In this document: positions 62,721 to 64,000 of the stretch, in pieces | How the letters are laid out: each line of letters opens with the position of its first letter | Position numbering within the stretch: position 1 is the stretch's first letter | Assembly (NCBI RefSeq): GCF_030504955.1 | Contig: NZ_JAUKTR010000003.1 | Location: 62,001 to 126,000, forward strand | Reading direction: 5' to 3' | DNA length: 64,000 bases | From: Peiella sedimenti | GTDB lineage: Bacteria > Pseudomonadota > Alphaproteobacteria > Caulobacterales > Caulobacteraceae | The notes under the pieces: model-generated | What the model saw: the letters and a program-made list of their open reading frames with translations, nothing else | Databases searched by the model: none | Told to the model about the DNA's origin: nothing | Program-made: the position numbers and the translations under genes

Positions 62721-64000
62721 CTAGGCGCGGGCGCCTTGCGCTCTCAGATAAGCGGCGACATCGGCGTGGCCCTCGCGTTCGGCCATGGAGAGCGGACTTC
62801 GCCGTTCCATGTCGCCGTTGAAACGTGGAGCCATGACGGCGAGGTTCGGGTCGGCTCCGGCCTCGATCAGACGCTGGACGACCGGCATCTTGCCTTCTCG
62901 GGCCGCATTGATGAGGGCCGTCTCATCCGAGGGCACGATCTGATCGACCCCCGCCCCAGCCGCCAAGAGCAGATTGACCGAATCCAGGTCGCCGCCCGCC
63001 GCCGCCTGAATCAGGGGCGAGCCGTCTCCGCTGACGGCCAGGTTCGGATCGGCGCCCGCCGCCAAAAGGGCGCGCACCAGATCGGGCCGGCCGGTGCGGG
63101 CCGACAGGATCAACGGCGAGCCGTCGCCGAGGCGAGCCCTGTTCACGTCCGCGCCCTGGCCGATGAGGGCATACGCCTCATCGAAACGGCCCTCGATGAG
63201 GGCGTCGATCAATTCGCCGCCCAGGGCGCGCGCGGCGGGACTTGCAGCATCGCGGTCAGCCGTCACCTCGCGCGGCGGCTGGGCCGCCCAGGCCGCGACG
63301 CTTCCGCTCAGCGCCAGCAGGACAGCCGCGGCGGCGCCCGCCCTGCGCGCCGTGTTGGAGGGCGCGCCCCGGCTCAGCCAGGCGATGCGTTCAGCCAAGG
63401 CGCTCCGGGCGGGCCAGGCGCAGGCCAGAGGCGCCGCGAGCGTCGTCCCGTCAGCCTGGGCCTTGAGCATTGCTTCGGCGTAAGCCTTGCGCGAACCCGG
63501 CCGCTCCGCCGCTACCCGCGCATCACAGGCAAGCTCCTGGTCCAGGCGCATGAGCCGCGCGCCCAGATGAATTAGGGGGTTGAACCAGAACAGGCCCTGG
63601 AGCAGCAGCGCGGCCGCGTTGACCGCGACGTCTCCTCGGCGCCGGTGAATGTGTTCGTGCAGCAGGATCAGGTCGCGCGCCTCGGGTGAAAAGCGGCGCT
63701 CGAAATCGGAAGGGACCAGGATGCGAGGGCGAAGTACGCCGACCAGCAGGGGCCCGACCTGGGGACCGGCCGCGCGCCAGACGCCGCCTTCGACCGGCGA
63801 CAGGGGTCCGGCGCGGCGGGTGAAGCGCCTCTGGCGGTAGAACTGGACGCCGATCAGCCCGGCGGCGCCCGCGCCCCAGATGGTCAGCGCCAGAACCGTC
63901 ACGCCGGGCAGGGCGCTTGTCGTGGAGGTTGGGGACGAGGTCACAGCAAGCGTGGCGGTGGCCCGGGTTTGAATTTGCGATGAGGATATCGCGGCGCGCT
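62721..64000 (-). CDS. M56 (BlaR1-like) metallopeptidase fused to ankyrin repeats, 5' end outside window
   Basis: The frame stays open through 64000, so the N-terminus is missing; GTG 63944 would give 407 residues but BlaR1-type proteins have extra helices earlier. Visible: one helix, metallopeptidase motif H-E-H-I-H with R-R-R-G-D after, E-L-A-C-D, a helix near residue 215, then four or more ankyrin repeats (A-R-T-G-R-P-D-L-V-R-A-L-L-A-A-G-A-D-P-N type). There is no penicillin-binding sensor domain. Confidence 0.85.
   Translation of the reverse strand, partial: RAAISSSQIQTRATATLAVTSSPTSTTSALPGVTVLALTIWGAGAAGLIGVQFYRQRRFTRRAGPLSPVEGGVWRAAGPQVGPLLVGVLRPRILVPSDFERRFSPEARDLILLHEHIHRRRGDVAVNAAALLLQGLFWFNPLIHLGARLMRLDQELACDARVAAERPGSRKAYAEAMLKAQADGTTLAAPLACAWPARSALAERIAWLSRGAPSNTARRAGAAAAVLLALSGSVAAWAAQPPREVTADRDAASPAARALGGELIDALIEGRFDEAYALIGQGADVNRARLGDGSPLILSARTGRPDLVRALLAAGADPNLAVSGDGSPLIQAAAGGDLDSVNLLLAAGAGVDQIVPSDETALINAAREGKMPVVQRLIEAGADPNLAVMAPRFNGDMERRSPLSMAEREGHADVAAYLRAQGARA

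Overview
The window is high-GC, gene-dense chromosomal DNA from an alphaproteobacterium. The closest fit is the order Caulobacterales, and a Brevundimonas-like organism is plausible. The evidence is the gene content and order (ybeY-lnt-HTH-metK, dnaX-ybaB, def-fmt-truA, trpF-trpB-trpA-accD-folC), many lipoprotein and Tat-type signal peptides, and frequent GTG/TTG starts with 4-base ATGA/GTGA stop-start overlaps. I see no tRNA, rRNA, CRISPR array, insertion sequence, prophage or origin. No stretch longer than 300 bases lacks a gene. Species assignment is inference.

Layout. 1-9953: information-processing genes on the plus strand (end of phoH, ybeY, lnt, a PraR-like HTH regulator, metK, dnaX, ybaB, recR). 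A beta-barrel outer-membrane gene with its own terminator sits between ybaB and recR, and a periplasmic methionine-sulfoxide repair pair (msrB and a DipZ-type CcdA-thioredoxin fusion) follows. 9950-17332: esterase, NTF2-like and VOC proteins, rmuC, def-fmt-truA, a Crp/Fnr regulator and pterin dehydratase. 17329-26222: SDR, fabA-fabB, SH3 lipoprotein, MoeB/ThiF-like E1, a BLUF blue-light sensor, argD-argF, an ABC-2 permease and dapE. 26262-31864: cupin, MFS exporter, a Gly/Glu-rich lipoprotein behind a Fur-like operator, a membrane-anchored thioredoxin-fold protein, and tryptophan catabolism (kynA and a kynureninase-like gene). 31999-39303: DUF885 lipoprotein and the folC-accD-trpA-trpB-trpF cluster. 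39353-46777: small lipoproteins, a gnnB-gnnA pair for 2,3-diaminoglucose lipid A, mmsA and an S9 peptidase. 46893-54740: PAQR/hemolysin III, phaB, gloB, a methyltransferase-SixA-pyrD-extensin run, and the iron storage pair bfd-bfr behind a Fur-like promoter. 54777-64000: epimerase, ubiA, a coupled mnmA-hemerythrin-ycaQ operon, a GMC oxidoreductase with a small exported partner, and an M56 peptidase-ankyrin fusion running off the right edge.

How the genes work together. Several pairs form functional units: periplasmic redox repair (msrB-dipZ), iron handling (two promoters sharing TGmGA-N5-TyGCA geometry), lipid A sugar modification (gnnB-gnnA), tryptophan synthesis and breakdown, and translation initiation (def-fmt). 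Most of the window is housekeeping. The observations most worth a second look are regulatory sites (a SahR-type palindrome inside the metK promoter and the two Fur-like sites), a probable CTG start for folC, an AccD with no zinc-ribbon cysteines, the BLUF protein, the M56-ankyrin fusion, and the lipoprotein under the near-perfect 21-bp palindrome. I found no clear multi-gene system that I can call new.
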